DNA of 64,000 nucleotides from Streptomyces armeniacus (GTDB taxonomy: Bacteria > Actinomycetota > Actinomycetes > Streptomycetales > Streptomycetaceae), in NCBI RefSeq assembly GCF_003355155.1, contig NZ_CP031320.1, forward strand, positions 2,280,369 through 2,344,368. Direction: 5' to 3'. The translations under genes and the position numbers were made by a program. The first letter of the stretch is position 1, and each line of letters opens with the position of its first letter. The notes beneath the pieces were generated by a model, which saw only the letters and a list, made by a program, of their open reading frames with translations, did not search any database and was not told where the DNA came from. Below, piece after piece: positions 46,861 to 54,082 of this stretch.

Positions 46861-48291
46861 GTGGCCAGGTCACGCAGGAACGGCGGGCACCGCAGGTCCG
46901 GGGGCGACCGCCCGGTGCTGGCGTTCAACCCGATGTTCGCCTCGGAACCGCCCGAGGTGCCGCGAGAGGCGCTTCCAGACGGCGAGATGGACCCGGAACT
47001 GGCGTACCAGATCGTCCACGACGAGCTCATGCTCGACGGCAACGCCCGGCTGAACCTCGCCACCTTCGTCACCACGTGGATGGAGCCCCAGGCCGACCGC
47101 CTCATGGCCGAGTGCTTCGACAAGAACGTGATCGACAAGGACGAGTACCCGCGTACGGCCGCCCTGGAGCAACGCTGCGTACGGATGCTCGCCGAGCTGT
47201 GGCACGCGCCCGAGCCCGCCGAGGCACCCGGCTGCTCCACCACCGGCTCCAGCGAGGCCTGCATGCTGGCCGGGCTGGCGCTGAAACGGCGCTGGCAGCA
47301 GGCCCGTACGCGCGCGGGCGTACACGTACGCCCGCCGGCCGGGCGGCCCAACCTGGTGATGGGCGCGAACGTGCAGATCTGCTGGGACAAGTTCGCCGCG
47401 TACTGGGACGTCGAACCCCGCCTCGTCCCCATGGAGGGCGACCGGCTCCACCTGACCGCCGAACAGGCCGTCGCACACTGCGACGAGAACACGATCGGCG
47501 TCGTCGCCGTCCTCGGCTCCACCTTCGACGGCAGCTACGAGCCCGTCGCGGACATCTGCGCCGCGCTCGACACGCTGCAGCGGGAGACCGGGCTCGACAT
47601 CCCCGTACACGTCGACGGCGCGTCCGGAGCGATGATCGCCCCGTTCTGCGACCCGCACCTGGACTGGGACTTCCGGCTGCCGCGCGTCGCCTCGGTCAAC
47701 ACCTCGGGGCACAAGTACGGGCTGGTCTACCCCGGCGTCGGCTGGATCGTCTGGCGCGACACGGCGGCACTGCCGGACGACCTGGTCTTCCGGGTCAACT
47801 ACCTCGGCGGCGACATGCCGACGTTCGCCCTCAACTTCTCCCGCCCCGGCGCCCAGGTCGCCGCCCAGTACTACACGTTCCTCCGCCTCGGCTTCGACGG
47901 CTACCGCCGCGTTCAGGACTACTGCCGCGACGTCGCCACGACGCTCGCCTCCCGCATCGGCCACCTCGGCCCGTTCCGGCTGCTCACCCACGGGGACGAA
48001 CTCCCCGTCTTCGCCTGCGCGCTGCGCCCGGAGATCGCGGGCTACTCGGTCTTCGACGTCTCGGCCCACCTGCGCCAACGCGGCTGGCTCGTCCCGGCGT
48101 ACACCTTCCCGGAACACCGTACGGACCTCGCCGCCCTCCGCTTCGTCGTACGCAACGGGCTGACACACGACCTCGCCGACCTGCTCCTGGACGACCTGCG
48201 CTGGGCCCTCACGGAGCTGGAACGCCAGCCCGCCCCGCTCCGCGGCCCGGAATCCGCCTCCTTCGCCCACGGCAACCGCCCCCGCGCCTGA
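46861..48291 (+). CDS. gadB: Glutamate decarboxylase (PLP-dependent)
   Basis: This encodes 476 residues from the GTG at 46861, chosen from promoter spacing and because the product then matches family length (about 466 in E. coli GadB). Signatures: LNLATFVTTWMEPQADRLM, IDKDEYPRTAALEQRCV, GCSTTGSSEACMLAGLALKRRW, IPVHVDGASGAMIAPF and the PLP-lysine in VNTSGHKYGLVYPGVGW (about Lys285). It converts glutamate to GABA and CO2, consuming a proton. No GABA antiporter is nearby. The first ~20 residues are basic and not seen in GadB, so a later start remains possible. Confidence 0.92.
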   Translation: MARSRRNGGHRRSGGDRPVLAFNPMFASEPPEVPREALPDGEMDPELAYQIVHDELMLDGNARLNLATFVTTWMEPQADRLMAECFDKNVIDKDEYPRTAALEQRCVRMLAELWHAPEPAEAPGCSTTGSSEACMLAGLALKRRWQQARTRAGVHVRPPAGRPNLVMGANVQICWDKFAAYWDVEPRLVPMEGDRLHLTAEQAVAHCDENTIGVVAVLGSTFDGSYEPVADICAALDTLQRETGLDIPVHVDGASGAMIAPFCDPHLDWDFRLPRVASVNTSGHKYGLVYPGVGWIVWRDTAALPDDLVFRVNYLGGDMPTFALNFSRPGAQVAAQYYTFLRLGFDGYRRVQDYCRDVATTLASRIGHLGPFRLLTHGDELPVFACALRPEIAGYSVFDVSAHLRQRGWLVPAYTFPEHRTDLAALRFVVRNGLTHDLADLLLDDLRWALTELERQPAPLRGPESASFAHGNRPRA

Positions 48292-48724
48292 CCCCGTACG
48301 ACCGCCGGAGACCGCGCCGGGCGGGCGGGAGAGGGGTGGTCCTACGTTGTTGATGGGTCGGATGGGCTGTCGTACGGTCCGGAGGATCCAGTGGCCCTGG
48401 GTATGGCTTGGGGGTGGTTGCCTTGTGATGGCTCCCTGTGACACCTGGCCGCCCGGGGCGGTCGTGGACGGACGGGGAAGGGGAGGAGACGGGGAAGGGG
48501 CGGCCGGTGCGGCGGCGTGACGCGGCCGTACCGGTGGCCACCGTCTCAGTGTTCAGCTGCGAAGGGGAATGCCCACCGCCACACCCCGGAATCGGCGATA
48601 GTGGGAGCCGATCAGTGAGCCAATGGGTGAGTCGGAGCGGGTCCGGCGGACACCGTGAGCGGTACCCCGGGAACGCGGTCTCATGGCCGGCGTTCTGTCG
48701 AGAACAACGTGTGGAGGACGCGAA
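48292..48724. other. 433-nt intergenic region upstream of the PIG-L gene
   Basis: I see no convincing gene. It contains CCGCCCGGGGCGG (about 48450) as a possible hairpin and a less GC-rich stretch with GCGATAGTGGGAG (about 48595-48607) that could hold the PIG-L promoter. Nothing more can be supported. Confidence 0.35.
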
Positions 48725-49492
48725 ATGAGCCAGCAGGACGCCGTACTCGGTGAGCAGCAGCGGCAGCTGGAGCCCATGCCGGAGGACTGGGGGCGCGCCC
48801 TCGCGGTGGTCGCACACCCGGACGACCTCGAGTACGGCGCGGCCGCCGCCATCGCCGAATGGACCACCGCCGGACGGGAGATCGGCTACCTGCTGGTGAC
48901 GCGCGGCGAGGCGGGTATCGACGGGCTGGAGCCGGGCGAGTCCGCACGGGTGCGCGAGGCGGAGCAGCTGGCCAGCGCGGGCGTCGTGGGGGTCGGCGAC
49001 GTGAAGTTCCTGGACCACAAGGACGGCGTGATCGAGGAGGGCGTCGCGCTGCGCCGGGACATCGCGGGGGCCGTGCGCGCGTTCCGGCCCGAGCTGGTGA
49101 TCACCCTCAACCACCACGACACCTTCGGCGGCGTCGCCTGGAACACCCCGGACCACCGCGCCGTGGGCCGCGCCACGCTGGACGCGGTCGGGGACGCCGG
49201 CAACCGGTGGATCTTCACCGAGCAGCTGGAGCTGGAGGGCGTGGAGCCCTGGGGCGGGGTGCGCTGGGTCGCGGTGGCGGCGTCGCCGGAGCCGACGCAC
49301 GCGGTGGCGGTCGGGGACGAGTCGGTCGAGCGCGCCGTGGCCTCGCTGGCGGAGCACCGCGCGTATCTCACGGCGCTCAGCGACCAGGAGCCGGCGGCGT
49401 ACGCGCGGTCGTTCCTGGTGCCGGCGATGGAGCAGGTGGGGGAGCGGTTCGGGGGCAAGCGGGGGGTGTCGTTCCAGCTCTACCCGCGCTGA
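48725..49492 (+). CDS. PIG-L family deacetylase (LmbE-like)
   Basis: This encodes 255 residues from the ATG at 48725 (GGAGG 7 nt upstream). The zinc motif is VVAHPDDLEYGAAAAIAEW (AHPDD) with the distal His in NTPDHRAVGRATLDAV. TRGEAGIDG and VITLNHHDTFGGVAWNTPDH are other family blocks. PIG-L enzymes remove N-acetyl groups from N-acetylglucosamine conjugates, for example MshB in mycothiol synthesis, but this clade (DWGRALAVVAHPDDLEYG) is a general actinobacterial one. The last 13 nt overlap the end of the convergent MFS gene. Confidence 0.9.
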   Translation: MSQQDAVLGEQQRQLEPMPEDWGRALAVVAHPDDLEYGAAAAIAEWTTAGREIGYLLVTRGEAGIDGLEPGESARVREAEQLASAGVVGVGDVKFLDHKDGVIEEGVALRRDIAGAVRAFRPELVITLNHHDTFGGVAWNTPDHRAVGRATLDAVGDAGNRWIFTEQLELEGVEPWGGVRWVAVAASPEPTHAVAVGDESVERAVASLAEHRAYLTALSDQEPAAYARSFLVPAMEQVGERFGGKRGVSFQLYPR

Positions 49493-51024
49493 GACGGAGG
49501 GGGCGATTCCGCGGCCGGCGGCGCGAGGGCCGCGGCGTCCGCGGCCGGTCCGGCTTCGCTGCCCGTACGGTCAGGCCCGCCCTCGCGCGTACGGTCAGGC
49601 CCGCCCTCGCGCGTACGGTCCGTTCCGTTTCCGCGCGTACGGTCCCGCGCCCCCTCGCGCGTACGGGCCGCCGCCCGCCGGAGCGTGCCGGCGAAGGCCA
49701 GCGCGGCCACGGGCAGCAGGAGCGCCGCGGAGACCGCGGTGAGCCACCCGTAACCGGCCTGGGAGACGATCACTCCGGCCAGTGCGCCGCCCGCGCCGGC
49801 CGCCGCGTTCATCGTCAGGTCCGACAGGCCCTGTACGGCGGCGCGTGCGGGCTGCGGCACGGAGTCGGTGAGCAGCGCGGAGCCCGCGACGAGGGCCGCT
49901 GACCAGCCGAGACCGAGCAGTGCGAGGCCGGCGGCCGACCGCGAGTGGTCGGCGCCGGCCGTACCCGCGAGGGCCGCGGCGCAGACGAGCAGGCCGATCG
50001 CGAGGCCGATGACGCTGAGCCGGCCGAGCCGGTCGGCGAGCCAGCCCATGACGGGCGACAGCGCGTACATGCCCGCGATGTGGCCGCTGATCACCAGCCC
50101 GATCAGGTCGATGTCCGCGCCGTGATGGCTCAGCGCGACGGGCGTCATCACCATGATCGAGACCATCACCGTGTGCGCGCCCGCGATCGTCACCAGCGCC
50201 AGCCGGGCGCGCGGCGAGGCGGCGACCGCGGCCATGCCCGCCCGTAGCGAACGGCCGTCCTCCGCGGGCGGCTTCCCCGTACCGGCCGATTCCTCGGCCT
50301 CCCGGGCGGCCAGCGCGCGGGCGGTCAGCAGCGGGTCCGGGCGCAGCAGCAGCTGCACCAGCGCGCCCGCGATCAGGAAGATGCCGGTGCCCCACAGGAA
50401 CGGGCCCGCCGTCGCGGGTATCCCGAGCCCCAGGGCGGAGACGCTGCGCCCGGCGGGGGCGGCGATGTTCGGGCCGAGTACGGCGCCGATGGTGGTGGCC
50501 CAGACGACGGTGGAGATCGCGCGGGCGCGGCGATCCGGCTCCGCGAGGTCGGCGGCGGCGAACCGCGCCTGGAGGTTGGCCGAGGAGCCCGCGCCGAACG
50601 CCGCCATCCCGGCCAGCAGCACCGGGAAGTTCTCCAGCATCGCCCCGACGACCACGGTCGCGCCGCCCACGGCGGCGATCAGGTAGGCGAGCGCGAGGCC
50701 GGGGCGGCGGCCCTTCGCGGCCATCAGCGCGGCGAGCGGGAGCGACAGCACGGCGGTACCGACGACGGACGAGGTGGAGGCCAGCCCGGCGAGCCCCTCC
50801 GAACCGCTGATGTCCTCGGCCAGTACGGCGGCCAGCGCGATGCCGGTGGCGACGCCGAGGCCGCCGAGTATCTGGCTCACGACCAGCACGGCGTGCACGC
50901 GGCGGCGCAGCGCGGCCAGGCCCTCCGGGCCCGGCGGTGCGGCGGCCCGCGGCTCCGTGGCCGCCGAGTCCGTGGCCGCCGGTTTCCTGTCAGGAGCGTC
51001 GGCGGAATCGCGGGTGTCGGTCAC
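49480..51024 (-). CDS. MFS transporter
   Basis: This encodes 514 residues from the ATG at 51024. After a 40-residue hydrophilic N-terminus there are about twelve transmembrane helices. GMAAFGAGSSANLQARFAAADLAEPDRRARAIS is the conserved loop between helices 4 and 5, and MGWLADRLGRLSVIG the half-way motif A. It resembles drug-proton antiporters of actinobacteria. The C-terminal tail repeats the unit DRTREGGP three times, encoded by a 24-nt direct repeat of gcgcgtacggtcaggcccgc type at 49563-49650. Three iterons lie just upstream of the start. Confidence 0.88.
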   Translation of the reverse strand: MTDTRDSADAPDRKPAATDSAATEPRAAAPPGPEGLAALRRRVHAVLVVSQILGGLGVATGIALAAVLAEDISGSEGLAGLASTSSVVGTAVLSLPLAALMAAKGRRPGLALAYLIAAVGGATVVVGAMLENFPVLLAGMAAFGAGSSANLQARFAAADLAEPDRRARAISTVVWATTIGAVLGPNIAAPAGRSVSALGLGIPATAGPFLWGTGIFLIAGALVQLLLRPDPLLTARALAAREAEESAGTGKPPAEDGRSLRAGMAAVAASPRARLALVTIAGAHTVMVSIMVMTPVALSHHGADIDLIGLVISGHIAGMYALSPVMGWLADRLGRLSVIGLAIGLLVCAAALAGTAGADHSRSAAGLALLGLGWSAALVAGSALLTDSVPQPARAAVQGLSDLTMNAAAGAGGALAGVIVSQAGYGWLTAVSAALLLPVAALAFAGTLRRAAARTREGARDRTRGNGTDRTREGGPDRTREGGPDRTGSEAGPAADAAALAPPAAESPPPSQRG

Positions 51025-51053
51025 GGCCGGTCAGTCTGCCAGCCCGGAATCGG

Positions 51054-51115
51054 GTGCGCCAGGTCACAAAAAAGAGCGTGCGCCAGGTCACAGAATTCGG
51101 GTGCGCCAGGTCACA
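51054..51115 (-). promoter_or_regulatory. Three iterons upstream of the MFS gene
   Basis: The 15-mer TGTGACCTGGCGCAC (minus strand) occurs three times, at 51054-51068, 51078-51092 and 51101-51115, with starts 24 and 23 nt apart, the first 29 nt from the MFS start. Spacers differ and are A/T-rich. Likely tandem operator sites; the binding protein is not recognised. Confidence 0.7.
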
Positions 51116-51497
51116 GAAAGGGGCCCGCGCGGTCTTCTCTGTCGCTCCGGCTGGTGAGGTGCGGCACAGCCTTTTCGTGACTACGAGCCGGAATAGGAAG
51201 CCCGTGGGACCAAAGTCCCGGACCTTCGGTCCGGCCGGGTGGTGACCTCGGGCGGTGCGGCACGGTGCCCGGAAAGTCCGATTGTGCCAGTTCAGGTGCG
51301 GGGTGGGGGAGAAAGGTCCTCCGGCGACCGGGCGCGGAATCCGCCGGTGCCCGCGTAAAAGGACGCCATTCTCCTCATTCGGATACGGGGCGGCCTAGTA
51401 TCCGCCGGTTTTGGGCGGGGCCGGAATGTCGCGTTACCAAGGTGGAGCCCTGCTCGCAGTCAGGGATTACCCAGAATTCTTCGGAGGTAGCACCGGC
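51116..51497 (+). other. Intergenic region upstream of a secreted M23 peptidase
   Basis: No gene seen. GGTCCGG/CCGGACC inverted copies lie around 51217-51240. A possible -10 TAGTAT is at 51396-51401, giving a leader of about 90 nt before the peptidase ATG. The leader does not match a riboswitch I know. Confidence 0.35.
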
Positions 51498-52181
51498 ATG
51501 CCCAAAAAGGTCTCGCTCACCACGCTCATGAACCATCCCCGCGGTCAGGTCGCGCTTCTCGCCTCGGGCCTGTGCGCCTCCCTGGCGCTCGGGGCCGGCG
51601 TCGCGGCCGCGGCCGAGCAGCCCGCGGCCCCCGCACCCAAGGACGCGTTTGCGGCGAGTGCGGCCGGTGACCTGGCCAAGGCCACCAAGCAGCAGTCCGA
51701 CGCGCAGTACAAGGCCGCCGAGGCCGGCGCCAAGAAGGCGGCGGACGACAAGAAGGCCGCCGCGAAGAAGGCGGCGTCCTGGGTCAAGCCGGTCTCGAAG
51801 CCGTACACACTGACCGCGTCCTTCGGCAACAGCGGCGACCGCTGGTCGGCCAAGCACTCCGGGCAGGACTTCGCCGTCCCGACGGGCACGCCCGTCAAGT
51901 CCGTGCACAAGGGCACCGTGGTCGAGGCCGGGAACGGCGGCGCGTACGGCAACAACGTCGTGATCGAGCACCCGAACGGCAAGTACAGCCAGTACGCCCA
52001 CCTGTCGAAGATCAACGTGCAGGTCGGCCAGGACGTGAACACCGGCACCCGGATAGCCAACTCCGGCAACTCCGGCAACACCTCCGGCCCGCACCTCCAC
52101 TTCGAGATCCGGACCACCGCCGCGTACGGCTCCGGCTTCGACCCGATGCCGTTCCTGCACAAGCACGGCGTGAAGGTCTGA
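51498..52181 (+). CDS. Secreted M23 family peptidase
   Basis: This encodes 227 residues from the ATG at 51498 (TCGGAGG upstream). The signal peptide is MPKKVSLTTLMNHPRGQVALL..ASLALGAGVAAAA-E. A Lys/Ala-rich helical segment (about 55-95) precedes the LytM domain with metal ligands HSGQDF and HLHFEI and the YAHLS strand. GNSGNTSGP is the usual glycine loop before HLHFE. It should cut peptidoglycan peptide bridges outside the cell. It is about a third the size of the repeat-containing M23 enzyme at 12598-14349 and is freely secreted rather than anchored. Confidence 0.92.
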   Translation: MPKKVSLTTLMNHPRGQVALLASGLCASLALGAGVAAAAEQPAAPAPKDAFAASAAGDLAKATKQQSDAQYKAAEAGAKKAADDKKAAAKKAASWVKPVSKPYTLTASFGNSGDRWSAKHSGQDFAVPTGTPVKSVHKGTVVEAGNGGAYGNNVVIEHPNGKYSQYAHLSKINVQVGQDVNTGTRIANSGNSGNTSGPHLHFEIRTTAAYGSGFDPMPFLHKHGVKV

Positions 52182-52200
52182 CGGATCCGACGGAACCCGG

Positions 52201-52229
52201 CCGGGGGCGCACGCTGAACCAGCCCCCGG
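52201..52229 (+). terminator. Terminator of the M23 peptidase gene
   Basis: CCGGGGGC (52201-52208) pairs with GCCCCCGG (52222-52229), 20 nt after the stop. Confidence 0.65.
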
Positions 52230-52232
52230 TAC

Positions 52233-52293
52233 AGCCGCTCCGTACGGAAGCACGGCCTTCCGTACGGGAGCACACCCCCGTACGGAAGCGGCT
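52233..52293. terminator. Second hairpin between M23 peptidase and ogt
   Basis: AGCCGCTCCGTACGG (52233-52247) pairs with CCGTACGGAAGCGGCT (52278-52293) with one bulge. CCGTACGG is repeated inside the loop. It ends four nt from the ogt stop. Confidence 0.6.
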
Positions 52294-52297
52294 CACG

Positions 52298-52903
52298 CTA
52301 GAACAGCGGCTCCGGGAGCACGCCCTCCAGTGCCAGCAGCGTCCGCTTGGTCTCGAGTCCGCCGCCGAACCCGCCTATGCCACCGCCGCTCTCCACGACG
52401 CGGTGGCAGGGCACGACGACAGGCAGCGGATTCGCGGCCATCGCGACGCCCACGGCGCGGGCCGCGCCCGGCTCGCCGACCCGGTCGGCGAGGTCCTGGT
52501 ACCCGACGGTCGCGCCGTACCGCACGCCGGTGGCCAGCTCCCGCAGCACCCGCTCGTTGAAGCCGCCGGTCAGTGACCAGTCCAGCGGGAGCGTGAACGT
52601 CCGCAGGGTGCCCGCGAAGTACGCGTCCAGCTGCTCGGCCGCCTCAGCCAGCCGGGCAAGCGGCCCGGCCGGAGCGCCGGAGCCACTGGATATGCCGGAT
52701 ATGTCGGCGCCGTCCGGGGTGTCCGCGCCGTCTCCCACGGCGGGCCCGAACCGGCCGCGCAGCCGGGTCAGCGCGCGCTCGGTGATGTCCGGGCCGGCGT
52801 GGAAGACGACCTGTATGAGCCCCTCACCGGTCGCCGCCAGCAGCAGCGGTCCGATGGGGGCGTCGTACGGTGTCCAGGCCCAGGCTGTCGTGGTGTTCGT
52901 CAC
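52298..52903 (-). CDS. ogt: Methylated-DNA--protein-cysteine methyltransferase
   Basis: This encodes 201 residues from the GTG at 52903, which lies 7 nt after a TAGGGT -10, so the mRNA is probably leaderless; upstream in-frame codons lie in the promoter. The active site VVVPCHRVVESGGGIGGFGGGLETKRTLL has the acceptor Cys at about 166. VGYQDLADRVGEPGAARAVGVAMAANPLP is the helix-turn-helix with the Arg finger. An insert of about 25 small and acidic residues (55-80) interrupts the N-terminal domain. The enzyme transfers O6-alkyl groups from guanine to itself. Promoter type predicts induction by DNA damage. Confidence 0.94.
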   Translation of the reverse strand: MTNTTTAWAWTPYDAPIGPLLLAATGEGLIQVVFHAGPDITERALTRLRGRFGPAVGDGADTPDGADISGISSGSGAPAGPLARLAEAAEQLDAYFAGTLRTFTLPLDWSLTGGFNERVLRELATGVRYGATVGYQDLADRVGEPGAARAVGVAMAANPLPVVVPCHRVVESGGGIGGFGGGLETKRTLLALEGVLPEPLF

Positions 52904-52910
52904 GCTCCGA

Positions 52911-52933
52911 ACCCTACGGGCCGCCACTGACAA
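52911..52933 (-). promoter_or_regulatory. PafBC/RecA-NDp promoter of ogt, leaderless
   Basis: On the minus strand TTGTCAGTG (52933-52925), 8 nt, TAGGGT (52916-52911) is a perfect consensus match. The -10 ends 7 nt before the GTG start. Confidence 0.85.
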
Positions 52934-52943
52934 CGAGGCTCGC

Positions 52944-52952
52944 CACTGACAA
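52944..52952 (-). promoter_or_regulatory. Second TTGTCAGTG box upstream of ogt
   Basis: An extra perfect nonamer lies 19 nt upstream of the functional-looking one, within a duplicated gttgtcagtggcg segment, but has no TAnnnT at the right distance (CGTTGT instead). It may be an auxiliary site or a duplication remnant. Confidence 0.5.
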
Positions 52953-52996
52953 CCAGGCCTCGCCCCGGCGACGAGGCCTCGCCCGGCAACGAGGCC

Positions 52997-53014
52997 CGCC
53001 CCGCCAACGGGGCG
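52997..53014 (-). terminator. Terminator of the GDPD gene
   Basis: CGCCCCG-ccaa-CGGGGCG, a 7-bp stem and 4-nt loop, 28 nt past the stop of the phosphodiesterase gene. Confidence 0.6.
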
Positions 53015-53041
53015 GACAGCGGCGCGCTCAGCCGTCCGCCG

Positions 53042-53923
53042 TCACTCCGCCACCGCGTCGCGCACCACGTCCGGGAAGTTGGAGATGATCCCGTCCACCC
53101 CCGCGTCGGCCGCCGCACGCGCGCCCGCCGCGTCGTTCACCGTCCAGGTGAAGACCTCCAGCGGCTTGCCGTGCGCGCCGCGCACGTCGTGCACCGCGTC
53201 CACGTAGTCCTTCGAGACGGTGGTGTGGCTCGGGTTGATCTGGTCCGTGAACCGCCCGTACTTGCGCAGGTCGCTCGTGTCGGGCGTGCCGAGGAAGCCG
53301 GTCTTCACTGCGGGCTTCCGCATGTGCACGCGGGCCACCGACTCGGCGTTGAAGCTCTGGATGACGAGCCGGTCCTTGACGTGCCGCCCGTCGAGCCAGC
53401 CCTCGTTGCTGAGCTCCTTGAGCGTCTCGCCCTCGATGCCGGGGTAGAGCTCCGGCTTCTTCAGTTCCAGCAGCAGCTTCTGGTCGTGGGCGCTGACCCG
53501 GTCGAGATACTGCTTGAGAGTCGGCACCTTGGCCCCGGCGTACCCCTCGCCGAACCAGCTGCCCGCGTCCAGCCGCGCGATCTCGTCCGCGGTGAAGTCC
53601 GCGACGTTCCACGGGGCGCGGTCCGGGAAGACCTCTTCCGCGTCCGTCGTACGGTCCAGGGTGGTGTCGTGCATGACGACGAGCTCGCCGTCGCGGGTGC
53701 GCTGTACGTCGTTCTCGACCCATTCGATGCCCAGCTCGGCCGCCTTGTCGACGGCCGCGAGCGTGTTCTCGGGGGCGTAGCCGGACGCGCCGCGGTGCGC
53801 GACGGGGACCGGCGCGCCCTCCCCGGCCGCCCGGGAGTCCGCGAAGGCCGGTGCGGCGGTGGAGAAGAGGGCGGACATGCCCAGCAGCGCACCGGCGGTA
53901 ACGGCGATGGGACGGATCGGCAT
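53042..53923 (-). CDS. Secreted glycerophosphodiester phosphodiesterase
   Basis: This encodes 293 residues from the ATG at 53923. The signal peptide MPIRPIAVTAGALLGMSALF..APAFA-D is cut near residue 28. The GDPD barrel has VAHRGASGYAPENTLAA (His43, Glu52), WVENDVQRTRDGELVVMHD (metal ligands Glu70, Asp72 and catalytic His85), LLLELKKPE and the C-terminal FTWTVND and GVDGIISNFPDV. It should hydrolyse glycerophosphodiesters or teichoic-acid-like polymers outside the cell, needing Ca or Mg. The family is often phosphate-regulated; no clear PHO box was seen. Confidence 0.92.
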   Translation of the reverse strand: MPIRPIAVTAGALLGMSALFSTAAPAFADSRAAGEGAPVPVAHRGASGYAPENTLAAVDKAAELGIEWVENDVQRTRDGELVVMHDTTLDRTTDAEEVFPDRAPWNVADFTADEIARLDAGSWFGEGYAGAKVPTLKQYLDRVSAHDQKLLLELKKPELYPGIEGETLKELSNEGWLDGRHVKDRLVIQSFNAESVARVHMRKPAVKTGFLGTPDTSDLRKYGRFTDQINPSHTTVSKDYVDAVHDVRGAHGKPLEVFTWTVNDAAGARAAADAGVDGIISNFPDVVRDAVAE

Positions 53924-54052
53924 ATCGGAAACTCCTCGCGTCGGTCTGTGCACGGACTGCGAAGACGTTCCCGCGTGTGTGATACACGCAACCGGGGAAC
54001 AGATGACCGACAGCTGAACGGCGGGAGTCCGTCGTTTCCGGGCCGAGCCTGA

Positions 54053-54075
54053 TTGTCAGTGGCGGGTCGTACCGT
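54053..54075 (+). promoter_or_regulatory. PafBC/RecA-NDp promoter of uvrB, leaderless
   Basis: TTGTCAGTG (54053-54061), 8 nt, TACCGT (54070-54075), consensus match; the ATG at 54083 follows after 7 nt. Confidence 0.83.
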
Positions 54076-54082
54076 TGAATGC

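Noticed and set aside
51054..51115. Three 15-mers as a short CRISPR array
   Set aside because: Repeats too short, spacers of 8-9 nt, no cas genes.
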